Below are positions 36,238-45,203 of a stretch of DNA of 64,000 nt, in pieces. Source of the DNA: Hydrogenophaga aromaticivorans (GTDB lineage: Bacteria; Pseudomonadota; Gammaproteobacteria; Burkholderiales; Burkholderiaceae_C); contig NZ_VYGV01000006.1 in the NCBI RefSeq assembly GCF_013387465.1, positions 33,638 through 97,637 on the forward strand. Direction: 5' to 3'. The notes under the pieces are model-generated. The model was given only the letters and a program-made list of their open reading frames with translations, was not told where the DNA came from and ran no database searches. The translations under genes were made by a program, and so were the position numbers. Within the stretch, counting starts at the first letter, position 1, and the number at the start of each line of letters is the position of its first letter.

Positions 36238-38157
36238 TCAGGATTCGATATCGGGCCCGAGCGGGGCGGGGCGGCTGTTGCTGTGGTCCAGTGGGGCGGG
36301 GCGGCTGCCGATGAAGTCGCGTTCGCGCGGCGGGGGCTGGCCGGGCAGGGTGAAGAAGATGGTGGCGCCGACGTCGATCTGGCCCTGTGCCCAGACACGG
36401 CCGCCGTGGTGCTTGACGATGCGCCGCACCGTCGCCAGCCCGATGCCGTCGCCTGGAAATTCGCGCGCCGAATGCAGCCGCGTGAAGGGCTGGAACAGTT
36501 GGGTTGCGTGGGCCATGTCAAAGCCGGCACCGTTGTCGCGCACATAGAAAGCGGTGGAGCCATCGGCCTGCGGGCTCTGGCCGATCTTGATGCTGGCCGG
36601 TTGCCGGTGCGCGCTGTACTTCACCGCGTTGCTGATGAGGTTCTGCAGCAGACTGCGCACCAGGTGTTCGTCGGCCCAGACGGTCATGCCCGGCTCCAGC
36701 TGCCATTCGATGCGGTGGTCTTTCTGGTCGATGCCGAAGGCCATGCAGATCTCGTTGGCCATGGCCGAGAGGTCCAGCCAGCTGCGCTGCAACGGGATCT
36801 CGCCGATGCGCGAGAGGTTGAGCAGGCTCTCGACCATCTGGGCCAGCTGGTGGGCCGACTTGCGTGCGCGTTCGAGCAGGTCGCGCGCAACGGGACTCAG
36901 CGAGTCACCGGCTTCCTCGACCGCCAGGGCGGTGTAGGCCTCAACCGCCCGCAGCGGGGCGCGCAGGTCGTGGGACACCGTGTAGTTGAACCGGCGCAGC
37001 TCCTCGGCGGCATCGTTGAGCTCGCGGGTGCGCTCTTCAACGCGGGCTTCCAGTTCTTCGTTCAGCTGGCGCAGCGCCAGTTCGTTGCGGATGCGTTCGG
37101 TCACATCGCGCGACAACCAGATGACCTGGTCGAGAGGGGTTTGTGGGGGCGTCTCGAAGGCATCGCTGGTCGGCAGCGGTTCGATGGCGGCCACGCGGGC
37201 TTCGAACCAGCGGGTCCGGCCCTCGGTGTCGGTCAGTTCCGATTCCAGGGTTTGCACCTGCCGTGATGAAAGGGCCTGGTGGATCGTCTGCAGGTACTGC
37301 CGGCTCAAGGCTGCGGGACGGTGTTGCTGAACGAGATCGCCCACGGGCAAGGGCGGCAGTTGTCCAGGATGCTCATGCTGGTGCCCGATGGCCTCCAGCA
37401 CACGGCCTTCGCTGTCGAGCACATACACCGGGTCGGGCACAGCATCGGTGTAGGCTCTCAGGCGCGCTTCACTGGTGTGCACCTGGCTGAACGCGTTGCG
37501 AACCCGCGACCACATCCAGAACAGGGTGACCACCACGGCCGTCATCAGCACCCCGGTGGCGATGATGGCCAACCCGTCCAGCCACCGCTTGGTGCGGAAG
37601 TCGTTCTGGAGCTGACCCAGAATGTGCTGCTCCAGCCGGTGGGCCAGGGCCGAGAGGTCGAGCAAACCACGCTGCAGGTCCAGCAGCACACGGCCGGAGT
37701 CGTTCAGTGCTCGGGTGCTCAGGGTTTGCAGCTCGGTGGCCTGGTCCCGCAGTTGCAGTGCGACCGTTCGGGCATCGTCCTGCAACGCCTGTGATCGGGG
37801 CAAGCCCGCCAGACCACCTTCGCCGTTGAGCAGCCGCTGGGTGGATGCCACCACGTTCTTCAGCAACAGTGGTACCTCGCAGAGTTCATTCTGTCCCTGG
37901 TCGTTGCAAGGCAACTGGGCCAGCTGGTCCTGGCGTTTCACGAGCAGCAGGGCCTGCGAGGTCTGGCGCTGGATCAGCAGGAGCTCCTGCATCGGCGCGA
38001 CGCCGCGGTCCAGGGTGCGGTCCGCCATGCTGACGCCGAGGATGAGCAGTATCTGCATGAACAGCCCGAACGCCAGGATCGTGGCGATCGATATGCGCAG
38101 GGGCTTGGTCAGCAGCACGGGCGGGGTGTGCCCGGGCGAGGGGGGATTTCTGGGCAT
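36238..38157 (-). CDS. Membrane sensor histidine kinase
   Basis: The 639-residue product has two membrane helices (about residues 20-42 and 195-220) bordering a periplasmic, mostly helical sensor. A PAS domain follows (residues about 240-370), then a coiled linker, a HisKA domain with phospho-acceptor His396 in YTVSHDLRAPLRAV, and an HATPase with NLISNAVKYSAH, VRDNGAGFDMA and GDGIGLATVRRIV boxes. It autophosphorylates and should signal to a response regulator, but none is encoded nearby. Its ATG lies one base after the stop of the binding-protein gene, so the two form a coupled sensory pair. Confidence 0.87.
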   Translation of the reverse strand: MPRNPPSPGHTPPVLLTKPLRISIATILAFGLFMQILLILGVSMADRTLDRGVAPMQELLLIQRQTSQALLLVKRQDQLAQLPCNDQGQNELCEVPLLLKNVVASTQRLLNGEGGLAGLPRSQALQDDARTVALQLRDQATELQTLSTRALNDSGRVLLDLQRGLLDLSALAHRLEQHILGQLQNDFRTKRWLDGLAIIATGVLMTAVVVTLFWMWSRVRNAFSQVHTSEARLRAYTDAVPDPVYVLDSEGRVLEAIGHQHEHPGQLPPLPVGDLVQQHRPAALSRQYLQTIHQALSSRQVQTLESELTDTEGRTRWFEARVAAIEPLPTSDAFETPPQTPLDQVIWLSRDVTERIRNELALRQLNEELEARVEERTRELNDAAEELRRFNYTVSHDLRAPLRAVEAYTALAVEEAGDSLSPVARDLLERARKSAHQLAQMVESLLNLSRIGEIPLQRSWLDLSAMANEICMAFGIDQKDHRIEWQLEPGMTVWADEHLVRSLLQNLISNAVKYSAHRQPASIKIGQSPQADGSTAFYVRDNGAGFDMAHATQLFQPFTRLHSAREFPGDGIGLATVRRIVKHHGGRVWAQGQIDVGATIFFTLPGQPPPRERDFIGSRPAPLDHSNSRPAPLGPDIES

Positions 38158-38158
38158 G

Positions 38159-39001
38159 TCAGGGCGATTCCGGTGGCATTTCGTCGCTGGTGAAGCCGAA
38201 GGCCTGAACCAGCTCACGGTGTTCGTCACTGCCCAGGAAGCTCTGGAGTTGCTGGTTCATCTGATCCCGAAGACGGGCGTCGTCAAGTCGAAAGGCGAAC
38301 GCGGGCAGACCCGCAGGTCCGTCGCTCAGGGTGCGCACTTCCAGCGCCCATTGGGTGTTGTGCGCGACCAGGTGCCAGGCGGTCACGGCGGATATGGCGA
38401 AGGCATCGGCCGACGACTCGGCGACGGCGCGCAGGCCGCGGTGTGCCTGGGGCACGGTGGCCACCTGCTCGGGAGCGATACCGGCCTGGACGAGCAGTCC
38501 GTTTTCGGCTGCACCGTGGATGGTGGTCCAGCGCAACGGCGGATGGGTCGACAGCTTGGTCAGCAGCGGTTCGAGCGGGATGGCGGCTTCGCCCTTGCGC
38601 ACCACCAGGGCCGGGCGCACCCGGGCGGTGGGACGGGTAAAGGCCGCTTCGCGCTGGCGCTCGGGCGTCACGAACATGCCGGCTGCGATGGCATCGATGC
38701 GTCCGAGCTGGAGTTCGGGCAGCAGGTGGGCAAAGTCCAGGCGCACCCAATCGATGTGTTCAACGCCCATCTGGTTGGCCATCAGTTTGAATATCTCGGT
38801 GGCCTCGCCCGTCACCTGGCCTTGGGCGTCAAAGTAGGCGTACGGCGGTTCCAGCGCGAAGCCCACGCGCAACGTGCCACCGCGTTGCAGATGGCTGGCT
38901 GCGGTGGCGGGCGCGTTGCGTTGCACCAGCCACAGGGCGGCTCCGGTCAGGATCACGATGAAAAGCAGTGCGGCTGTCAGCAGCCTTTTGTGTGGTTTCA
39001 A
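38159..39001 (-). CDS. Membrane-anchored solute-binding protein (SBP family 3)
   Basis: The 280-residue product starts with a signal or anchor helix (LLTAALLFIVILTGAALWLV). It then has a periplasmic amino-acid-binding-protein fold, with LRVGFALEPPYAYFDAQGQV, GEATEIFKLMANQMG, LQLGRIDAIAAGMFVTPER and the C-terminal QSFLGSDEHRELVQAFGF. No ABC permease genes follow. Instead a sensor kinase starts one base downstream, so I infer that it presents a ligand to the kinase rather than feeding a transporter. The ligand is unknown, with polar amino acids or ectoine-like solutes as family precedents. Confidence 0.82.
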   Translation of the reverse strand: MKPHKRLLTAALLFIVILTGAALWLVQRNAPATAASHLQRGGTLRVGFALEPPYAYFDAQGQVTGEATEIFKLMANQMGVEHIDWVRLDFAHLLPELQLGRIDAIAAGMFVTPERQREAAFTRPTARVRPALVVRKGEAAIPLEPLLTKLSTHPPLRWTTIHGAAENGLLVQAGIAPEQVATVPQAHRGLRAVAESSADAFAISAVTAWHLVAHNTQWALEVRTLSDGPAGLPAFAFRLDDARLRDQMNQQLQSFLGSDEHRELVQAFGFTSDEMPPESP

Positions 39002-39137
39002 CCCGGAACTCCCCCTTGGTTTCTGAAATATAGGGGGATTGCGTCAGTTCGGGGTTTGTTTGACGACAAAAAGTCGACGGCAATCGTCAAATCTTCACAG
39101 GCTGCGCGCGGCGCTGACGACTGGGATAATCCGGTTC

Positions 39138-40187
39138 ATGTTGTCTGCTGCTTCCTCCCGTTTCGAATCCGTTCCGGTGGCTGCCCTATCGCCTTGGCGC
39201 CTGTCGGTCGCGCCCATGATGGGGTGGACGGATCGCCATTGCCGGTTTTTCCATCGTCTGCTGACCCGCCACACGCTGCTCTACACCGAGATGGTGACCA
39301 CCGGTGCGCTGATCCACGGCAACGCGGCGCAGCATCTGCACTTCAATGAAGAAGAGCATCCCGTGGCGCTGCAGCTCGGCGGCAGCGAGCCGGCCGATCT
39401 GGCCGCCTGCGCGCGGCTGGGTGAACAACGCGGTTACGACGAGATCAACCTCAACTGCGGGTGTCCCAGCGAGCGGGTGTTGCGCGGCGCTTTTGGCGCC
39501 TGCCTCATGGGTGAACCCAAGCTGGTGGCCGACGGGGTGAAGGCCATGGTGGACGTGGTGGACATCCCGGTCACGGTGAAGCACCGCATCGGCATCGACC
39601 GGGTGGAGAGCTACGACTTCGTGCGCGATTTTGTCGGCACCGTGGCTGATGCGGGTTGCAAGGTGTTCATCGTGCACGCACGCAACGCCTGGCTGAAAGG
39701 CCTGTCGCCGAAGGAGAACCGCGAGATTCCGCCGCTGCGTTACGAGCTGGCGTATCAGCTCAAGCGTGACTTCCCGGCGTTGACCATTGCCGTGAACGGT
39801 GGTATCACCACCAACAAGCAAATTGAAGAACATCTGACGCAGATCGATGGTGTGATGATCGGGCGCGAGGCGTACCACAATCCCTGGCTCATGACGGAGT
39901 GGGACGCCCGCTTTTACGGTGCGCCCGTTGGTGCAGAGGCGCTGACGCGTGAAGCCGTGGAGCAGCGGATGGTGGACTACATGGAACGAGCGGCCCTTGA
40001 AGACGGCGCACCCTGGTATTCCATCGCCAGCCACATGCTGGGGTTGCGCCATGGATTGCATGGGGCGCGCAAGTGGCGCCAGGTGTGGAGCGACCACCGG
40101 TTGAAACCCCTGCCGGCGCGTGAAGTGTGGGCGATGGCACAGGCCCACGTCGGTAAGGTAGAAGAAGGTGCATTGGCTGAGGTGTGA
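39138..40187 (+). CDS. dusA: tRNA-dihydrouridine(20/20a) synthase
   Basis: The 349-residue flavoenzyme reduces uridine in the D-loop of tRNA. It shows the FMN-binding LSVAPMMGWTDRHCRFFHR start, the LQLGGSEPADLA segment, the catalytic-cysteine motif INLNCGCPSERV, VTVKHRIGID and FIVHARNAWLKGLSPKENRE, the last being typical of the DusA subgroup. The ATG at 39138 gives the family N-terminus. It is monocistronic by appearance, with the divergent sensor operon upstream and prkA 176 bases downstream. Confidence 0.94.
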   Translation: MLSAASSRFESVPVAALSPWRLSVAPMMGWTDRHCRFFHRLLTRHTLLYTEMVTTGALIHGNAAQHLHFNEEEHPVALQLGGSEPADLAACARLGEQRGYDEINLNCGCPSERVLRGAFGACLMGEPKLVADGVKAMVDVVDIPVTVKHRIGIDRVESYDFVRDFVGTVADAGCKVFIVHARNAWLKGLSPKENREIPPLRYELAYQLKRDFPALTIAVNGGITTNKQIEEHLTQIDGVMIGREAYHNPWLMTEWDARFYGAPVGAEALTREAVEQRMVDYMERAALEDGAPWYSIASHMLGLRHGLHGARKWRQVWSDHRLKPLPAREVWAMAQAHVGKVEEGALAEV

Positions 40188-40287
40188 TCTGAACTTTTCC
40201 CGAGCGGTATCCTCACACGCTCAGGATCTGTAGAAGACACCTGTTTCGGGTGGCGCAGGTTCAGAGCCAGGCGGGACGAGGGTATCC

Positions 40288-40301
40288 GGCTGGCGCCAGC
40301 C
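40288..40301 (+). promoter_or_regulatory. 14-base palindrome in the dusA-prkA spacer
   Basis: GGCTGGCGCCAGCC is a perfect self-complementary 14-mer, 62 bases before the prkA start. It could be an operator or part of a terminator hairpin for dusA, although no T run follows. The rest of the 176-base spacer shows no clear promoter box that I would defend. Confidence 0.35.
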
Positions 40302-40363
40302 CTGGCGGGGAGCGGGTCGGGGTTGGTGGTTTTGCATGAGTGCGCTCCAGACTAGGAGGTCGT

Positions 40364-42286
40364 ATGGATGCCGTCCGTCATTTCCTGACCCGATACGAGC
40401 AGACGCGTGAAGACGAGCTCTCGATCGAGGAATACCTGGATGCCTGCAAGCGCGATCCGCTGGTGTATGCCACCGCGCCCGAGCGCATGCTGGTGGCCAT
40501 CGGCGAGCCGGAGTTGCTCGACACCCGGCACGACCAGCGCCTGTCGCGCATATTCGGCAACAAGGTCATCAAGATCTACCCCGCGTTTCGGGACTTCTAC
40601 GGGCTCGAAGAACCGATCGAACAGGTGGTGTCCTATTTCCGCCATGGGGCCCAGGGGCTGGAGGAACGCAAGCAGATCCTTTATCTGCTCGGGCCGGTGG
40701 GTGGCGGCAAGTCGTCGATTGCCGAACGCCTCAAGCACCTGATGCAACAGGTGCCGTTCTATGCGCTCAAGGATTCACCGGTCAACGAGTCACCGCTGGG
40801 CCTTTTCAACGCGGCCGAAGACGGCGAATTGCTGCAGACGCAGTACGGCATCGCGCCACGGTATCTGGAGCGTGTGATGTCACCCTGGGCCGTCAAGCGG
40901 CTGGAAGAGTATGGCGGCGACATCCGGCGTTTTCGGGTGGTCAAGCGCTTCCCCTCGGTGCTGCGGCAGATTGCGATCGCCAAGACCGAACCGGGCGACG
41001 AGAACAACCAGGACATCTCCTCACTGGTCGGCAAGATCGACATCCGCCGGCTTGAAACCTTTGCCCAGGACGACACCGATGCCTACAGCTACTCGGGTGG
41101 CTTGTGCCTGGCCAACCAGGGCCTGCTGGAGTTCGTGGAGATGTTCAAGGCGCCGATCAAGGTGCTGCACCCGCTGCTGACCGCGACCCAGGAAGGCAAC
41201 TTCAAAGGCACCGAAGGTTTCGGCGCGATCCCGTTCGACGGCATCGTGATGGCGCACTCCAACGAGAGCGAGTGGAAGGCCTTCCGCAACAACAAGAACA
41301 ACGAAGCCTTCCTGGACCGCATCTACATCGTCAAGGTGCCGTATTGCCTGCGGGTGACGGAAGAGATCAAGATCTACGAGAAGCTGATCCGCAACTCGTC
41401 GCTGTCGCAGGCCGTCTGTTCCCCCGGCACGCTGAAGATGCTCGCGCAGTTCGCGGTTTACACCCGCCTGAAGGAGCCCGAAAACTCCAGCATCTTCAGC
41501 AAGCTGCTGGTCTATGACGGCGAGAACCTCAAAGACACCGACCCCAAGGCCAAGAGCTACCAGGAGTACCGCGACTACGCGGGCGTGGACGAGGGCATGA
41601 GCGGCATCTCGACCCGCTTCGCGTTCAAGATCCTGTCGCGGGTGTTCAACTTCGACAGCACCGAGGTGGCAGCCAACCCGGTGCACCTGATGTATGTGCT
41701 GGAGCAGCAGATCGAGCGCGAGCAGTTCCCGGCCGAGACCGAGCAGAAGTACCTCGCGTTCATCAAGGAGACGCTGGCGGTGCGGTATGCCGAGTTCATC
41801 GGCAAGGAGATCCAGACCGCCTATCTGGAGTCGTACTCCGAGTACGGCCAGAACATCTTCGACCGCTACGTGACCTACGCGGACTTCTGGATCCAGGACC
41901 AGGAATACCGCGACACCGACACCGGCGAGATCTTCGACCGCTCTTCGCTGAACGCCGAGCTGGAGAAGATCGAAAAACCCGCAGGCATCAGCAACCCGAA
42001 AGACTTCCGCAACGAGATCGTCAACTTCGTGCTGCGCGCACGGGCCAACAACGCGGGCAAGAACCCGCTGTGGACCAGCTACGAGAAGCTGCGCGCGGTG
42101 ATCGAGAAGAAGATGTTCTCCAACACCGAGGACCTGTTGCCGGTGATTTCGTTCAACGCCAAGGCCAGCGCCGACGAACAGAAGAAACACGAAGACTTTG
42201 TCAACCGCATGGTCGACAAGGGCTACACCACGCGCCAGGTGCGCCTGCTGTGCGACTGGTACCTGCGCGTGCGCAAGAGCTCCTGA
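40364..42286 (+). CDS. prkA: PrkA/YeaG serine protein kinase (AAA+ domain)
   Basis: The 640-residue protein has an N-terminal AAA+ ATPase with Walker A LLGPVGGGKSSIAERLKHLM (near residue 110) and a C-terminal PrkA kinase-like domain. It matches YeaG, which controls stress and starvation survival in enterobacteria. An AGGAGGT site just before the ATG at 40364 fixes the start over the in-frame GTG at 40340. It leads a three-gene unit with the VWA protein and SpoVR, the same trio known as yeaG-yeaH-ycgB. Confidence 0.93.
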   Translation: MDAVRHFLTRYEQTREDELSIEEYLDACKRDPLVYATAPERMLVAIGEPELLDTRHDQRLSRIFGNKVIKIYPAFRDFYGLEEPIEQVVSYFRHGAQGLEERKQILYLLGPVGGGKSSIAERLKHLMQQVPFYALKDSPVNESPLGLFNAAEDGELLQTQYGIAPRYLERVMSPWAVKRLEEYGGDIRRFRVVKRFPSVLRQIAIAKTEPGDENNQDISSLVGKIDIRRLETFAQDDTDAYSYSGGLCLANQGLLEFVEMFKAPIKVLHPLLTATQEGNFKGTEGFGAIPFDGIVMAHSNESEWKAFRNNKNNEAFLDRIYIVKVPYCLRVTEEIKIYEKLIRNSSLSQAVCSPGTLKMLAQFAVYTRLKEPENSSIFSKLLVYDGENLKDTDPKAKSYQEYRDYAGVDEGMSGISTRFAFKILSRVFNFDSTEVAANPVHLMYVLEQQIEREQFPAETEQKYLAFIKETLAVRYAEFIGKEIQTAYLESYSEYGQNIFDRYVTYADFWIQDQEYRDTDTGEIFDRSSLNAELEKIEKPAGISNPKDFRNEIVNFVLRARANNAGKNPLWTSYEKLRAVIEKKMFSNTEDLLPVISFNAKASADEQKKHEDFVNRMVDKGYTTRQVRLLCDWYLRVRKSS

Positions 42287-42329
42287 GCGCCCGGGGCCGT
42301 TGTCCCGAAAACCAGAAAGGCGGGTCTCC

Positions 42330-43598
42330 ATGCTGCAGCAGATCGTCGATCGCCGGCTGTCGGGCAAGAACAAGTCCATCGGCAACCGCGAGCGATTCTT
42401 GCGCCGCTACCGCGACCAGATCCGCGACGCGGTGAAGAAGGCAGTCTCCGGCCGCAGCATCCGTGACATCGAGCAGGGCGAAGACATCACGCTGCCCCGG
42501 CGCGATGTGTCCGAGCCGGTGTTTGGCCACGGCCAGGGCGGGGTGCGCGAGACGGTGCACCCGGGCAACCGCGAGTACGTGCGGGGCGACCGTGTCGGCC
42601 GGCCACCATCGGGTGGCGCGGGCGGAGGCGGACGGGGCAGTCAGGACGGCGGCGGGGAAGATGATTTTGTTTTCCGCATCACGCGCGACGAGTTCATGCA
42701 GATCTTCTTTGACGACCTGGCCTTGCCGCACCTGGTGCGCACGCAGTTGTTGCCCGACGCACCCGAGTGGAAATCGCAGCGCGCGGGCTACGTATCGGCC
42801 GGCAATCCCGCGAGTCTTCACGTGGTGCGCTCGATGCGCACTTCGCTGGGGCGGCGCATCGCCATGGGCGGTGAACTGCGGCAGCACCTGCGCGAGCTGC
42901 AGGACGCGCTCGCCAAAGCCGAGCGGCTGGACAGCACGCCGCGCGAGGAGATCCATGCGCTCCAGCAGCGGATTGAGGCCTTGGTGCGCCGGGTGCGCAG
43001 GATTCCATTTCTCGATCCGCTCGATCTCCGGTTTCGCAACCGGGTGCGCATTCCGCAGCCGACCGCCAAGGCGGTGATGTTCTGCCTGATGGACGTGTCA
43101 GGCTCGATGGATGAGGAGCGCAAGGACATTGCCAAGCGCTTCTTCATTCTGCTCTACCTGTTCCTGCAACGGCACTACGAACGCACCGACGTGGTGTTCA
43201 TCCGCCACCACACGCAGGCCGCCGAGGTGGGGGAAACCGAGTTCTTCCAGGCAACCGAAAGCGGGGGCACGGTGGTCTCCAGCGCGCTGACGCTGATGCA
43301 CGAGGTCATCCAGGCGCGCTATCCGCCGGGCGACTGGAACATCTACGGCGCCCAGGCCTCGGACGGTGAGAACTGGTACAAGGATTCGGCGCTGTGCCGG
43401 GATCTGTTGCAGCAGAAGCTGCTGCCCCTGGTGCGCTACTACGCCTATGTGCAGGTCGCTGGCGACGAGCAGAACCTCTGGGAAGAGTACGACCAGGTGC
43501 GCCGGAACGAGCCGAACTTTGCCATGCGCCGGATCACCGATGCCGCCGACATCTATCCGGTGTTTCGCGAGCTGTTCAGGAAGGCAGGTACCTCATGA
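42330..43598 (+). CDS. YeaH/YhbH family protein with von Willebrand factor A-like domain
   Basis: The 422-residue product has a Gly-rich, disordered N-terminal region (about residues 88-110) and a C-terminal VWA-like domain with the metal-ion site MFCLMDVSGSMDEERKDIA and a later TESGGTVVSSAL threonine. This layout is that of YeaH, which is co-expressed with the PrkA kinase. It begins 43 bases after prkA, and its stop overlaps the spoVR start (ATGA). Its molecular role is not established. The family context suggests a scaffold or substrate for the kinase. Confidence 0.9.
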   Translation: MLQQIVDRRLSGKNKSIGNRERFLRRYRDQIRDAVKKAVSGRSIRDIEQGEDITLPRRDVSEPVFGHGQGGVRETVHPGNREYVRGDRVGRPPSGGAGGGGRGSQDGGGEDDFVFRITRDEFMQIFFDDLALPHLVRTQLLPDAPEWKSQRAGYVSAGNPASLHVVRSMRTSLGRRIAMGGELRQHLRELQDALAKAERLDSTPREEIHALQQRIEALVRRVRRIPFLDPLDLRFRNRVRIPQPTAKAVMFCLMDVSGSMDEERKDIAKRFFILLYLFLQRHYERTDVVFIRHHTQAAEVGETEFFQATESGGTVVSSALTLMHEVIQARYPPGDWNIYGAQASDGENWYKDSALCRDLLQQKLLPLVRYYAYVQVAGDEQNLWEEYDQVRRNEPNFAMRRITDAADIYPVFRELFRKAGTS

Positions 43599-45172
43599 TG
43601 CACGCCGACGATGTCCCGCGGGAACCGGTGCCCGAGATTGGCGGCGATCCCGCTCCCGCTCCCGCGGGCCGGGACCGGCAGCCCTTGCCCTGTCCATCGG
43701 ACTGGACCTTTGAACTCATCGAGACCTACCACGCGGAGATTGCGCGCGTGGCGCGCGACTTCGGACTGGACACCTACCCGGTGCAACTGGAGGTCATCAC
43801 CGCCGAACAGATGATCGATGCCTACGCTTCGGTGGGCATGCCGGTCAACTACCGCCACTGGTCCTTCGGCAAGCAGTTCATCGCGACCGAGAAACACTAC
43901 CGGCGCGGTCAGATGGGGCTGGCCTACGAGATCGTGATCAACTCCGATCCCTGCATCGCCTACCTGATGGAAGAGAACACCATGACCATGCAGGCGCTGG
44001 TGATCGCACACGCCTGCTACGGCCACAACTCGTTCTTCAAGGGCAACTACCTGTTCCGCATGTGGACCGACGCCGAGTCCATCATCGACTACCTGGTCTA
44101 TGCCCGAAACTATGTCACGGAGTGCGAGGAGTTGCATGGCATCGAAGCGGTGGAGGCGTTGCTGGATTCGTGCCATGCGCTCATGAGCCAGGGCGTGGAC
44201 CGCTACCGGCGTTCGCAGAAGCCCTCGCTGGCGGAGGAAGAGGTGCGGCGCAAGGACCGCGAGGCCTATTTGCAGCAGCAGGTCAACGACCTCTGGCGCA
44301 CCCTGCCCAAGGGATCGGACAAGCAGGTGGAAAAGTCCAGCCGGCGTTTCCCGCCCGAGCCCGAGGAAAACCTGCTGTACTTCATCGAAAAGCACGCGCC
44401 GCTGCTGGAACCCTGGCAGCGCGAGGTGGTGCGCATCGTGCGCAAGGTGGCGCAGTACTTTTACCCGCAGCGCCAGACCCAGGTGATGAACGAAGGATGG
44501 GCCACGTTCTGGCACTACACCTTGCTCAACGCCCTGTACGACGAGGGCCGCCTGACCGACGGTTTCATGATCGAGTTCCTGCGCTCGCACACCAACGTGG
44601 TCTGCCAGCTGCCGGTGGGGCACCCGGGTTACAGCGGTGTCAACCCGTATGCGCTGGGCTTTGCCATGTTCAGCGATCTCAAGCGCATCTGCGAAAACCC
44701 CACGCTGGAAGACCGGCAGTGGTTTCCGGATCTGGCGGGCAGCGACTGGCGGTCGACGTTGCATCACGCGATGCGGAACTACCGCGACGAGAGCTTCATC
44801 GGCCAGTTTCTGTCACCACGGCTCATGCGCGAGATGCGGCTGTTTTCCATCGTCGATGACGCGGCAGAACTGGAGCTGGAGGTGGCCGCCATCCACGACG
44901 AGGCGGGCTACCGGCGGGTGCGCGAAGCGCTGGCGCGGCAACACGACCTGAGCGAACGGGAGCCCAACATCCAGGTCTGGAATGTGGACGTGCGCGGCGA
45001 CCGTTCGCTCACCTTGCGCCACAGCCGCCAGCACGACCGGCCCCTGAGCGACGACGTCCGGGAAGTGCTCAAGCACGTGTCCCGCCTGTGGGGCTTCAAG
45101 GTTCAGCTCGAAAGCGTGGACAACCACGGCAAGGTCGTGCAGCGCTGGGAAGCCGAGCCGCCGCGCCACTGA
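43595..45172 (+). CDS. SpoVR/YcgB family protein
   Basis: The 525-residue protein matches SpoVR (YcgB), whose conserved region includes NYRHWSFGKQFIATEKHYRR, YEIVINSDPCIAYLMEENT, IAHACYGHNSFFKGNYLF and MNEGWATFWHYTLLNALYD. The His/Glu-rich motifs suggest a metal site, but no activity is proven. A basic, Pro-rich N-terminal tail of about 35 residues precedes the family domain. It is coupled by ATGA to the YeaH-type gene. In enterobacteria and sporulating bacteria the trio is linked to stationary-phase or stress survival. Confidence 0.92.
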   Translation: MMHADDVPREPVPEIGGDPAPAPAGRDRQPLPCPSDWTFELIETYHAEIARVARDFGLDTYPVQLEVITAEQMIDAYASVGMPVNYRHWSFGKQFIATEKHYRRGQMGLAYEIVINSDPCIAYLMEENTMTMQALVIAHACYGHNSFFKGNYLFRMWTDAESIIDYLVYARNYVTECEELHGIEAVEALLDSCHALMSQGVDRYRRSQKPSLAEEEVRRKDREAYLQQQVNDLWRTLPKGSDKQVEKSSRRFPPEPEENLLYFIEKHAPLLEPWQREVVRIVRKVAQYFYPQRQTQVMNEGWATFWHYTLLNALYDEGRLTDGFMIEFLRSHTNVVCQLPVGHPGYSGVNPYALGFAMFSDLKRICENPTLEDRQWFPDLAGSDWRSTLHHAMRNYRDESFIGQFLSPRLMREMRLFSIVDDAAELELEVAAIHDEAGYRRVREALARQHDLSEREPNIQVWNVDVRGDRSLTLRHSRQHDRPLSDDVREVLKHVSRLWGFKVQLESVDNHGKVVQRWEAEPPRH

Positions 45173-45203
45173 GGGCGCTTGCCACCCGCGTGCCCGCGCA
45201 GCA

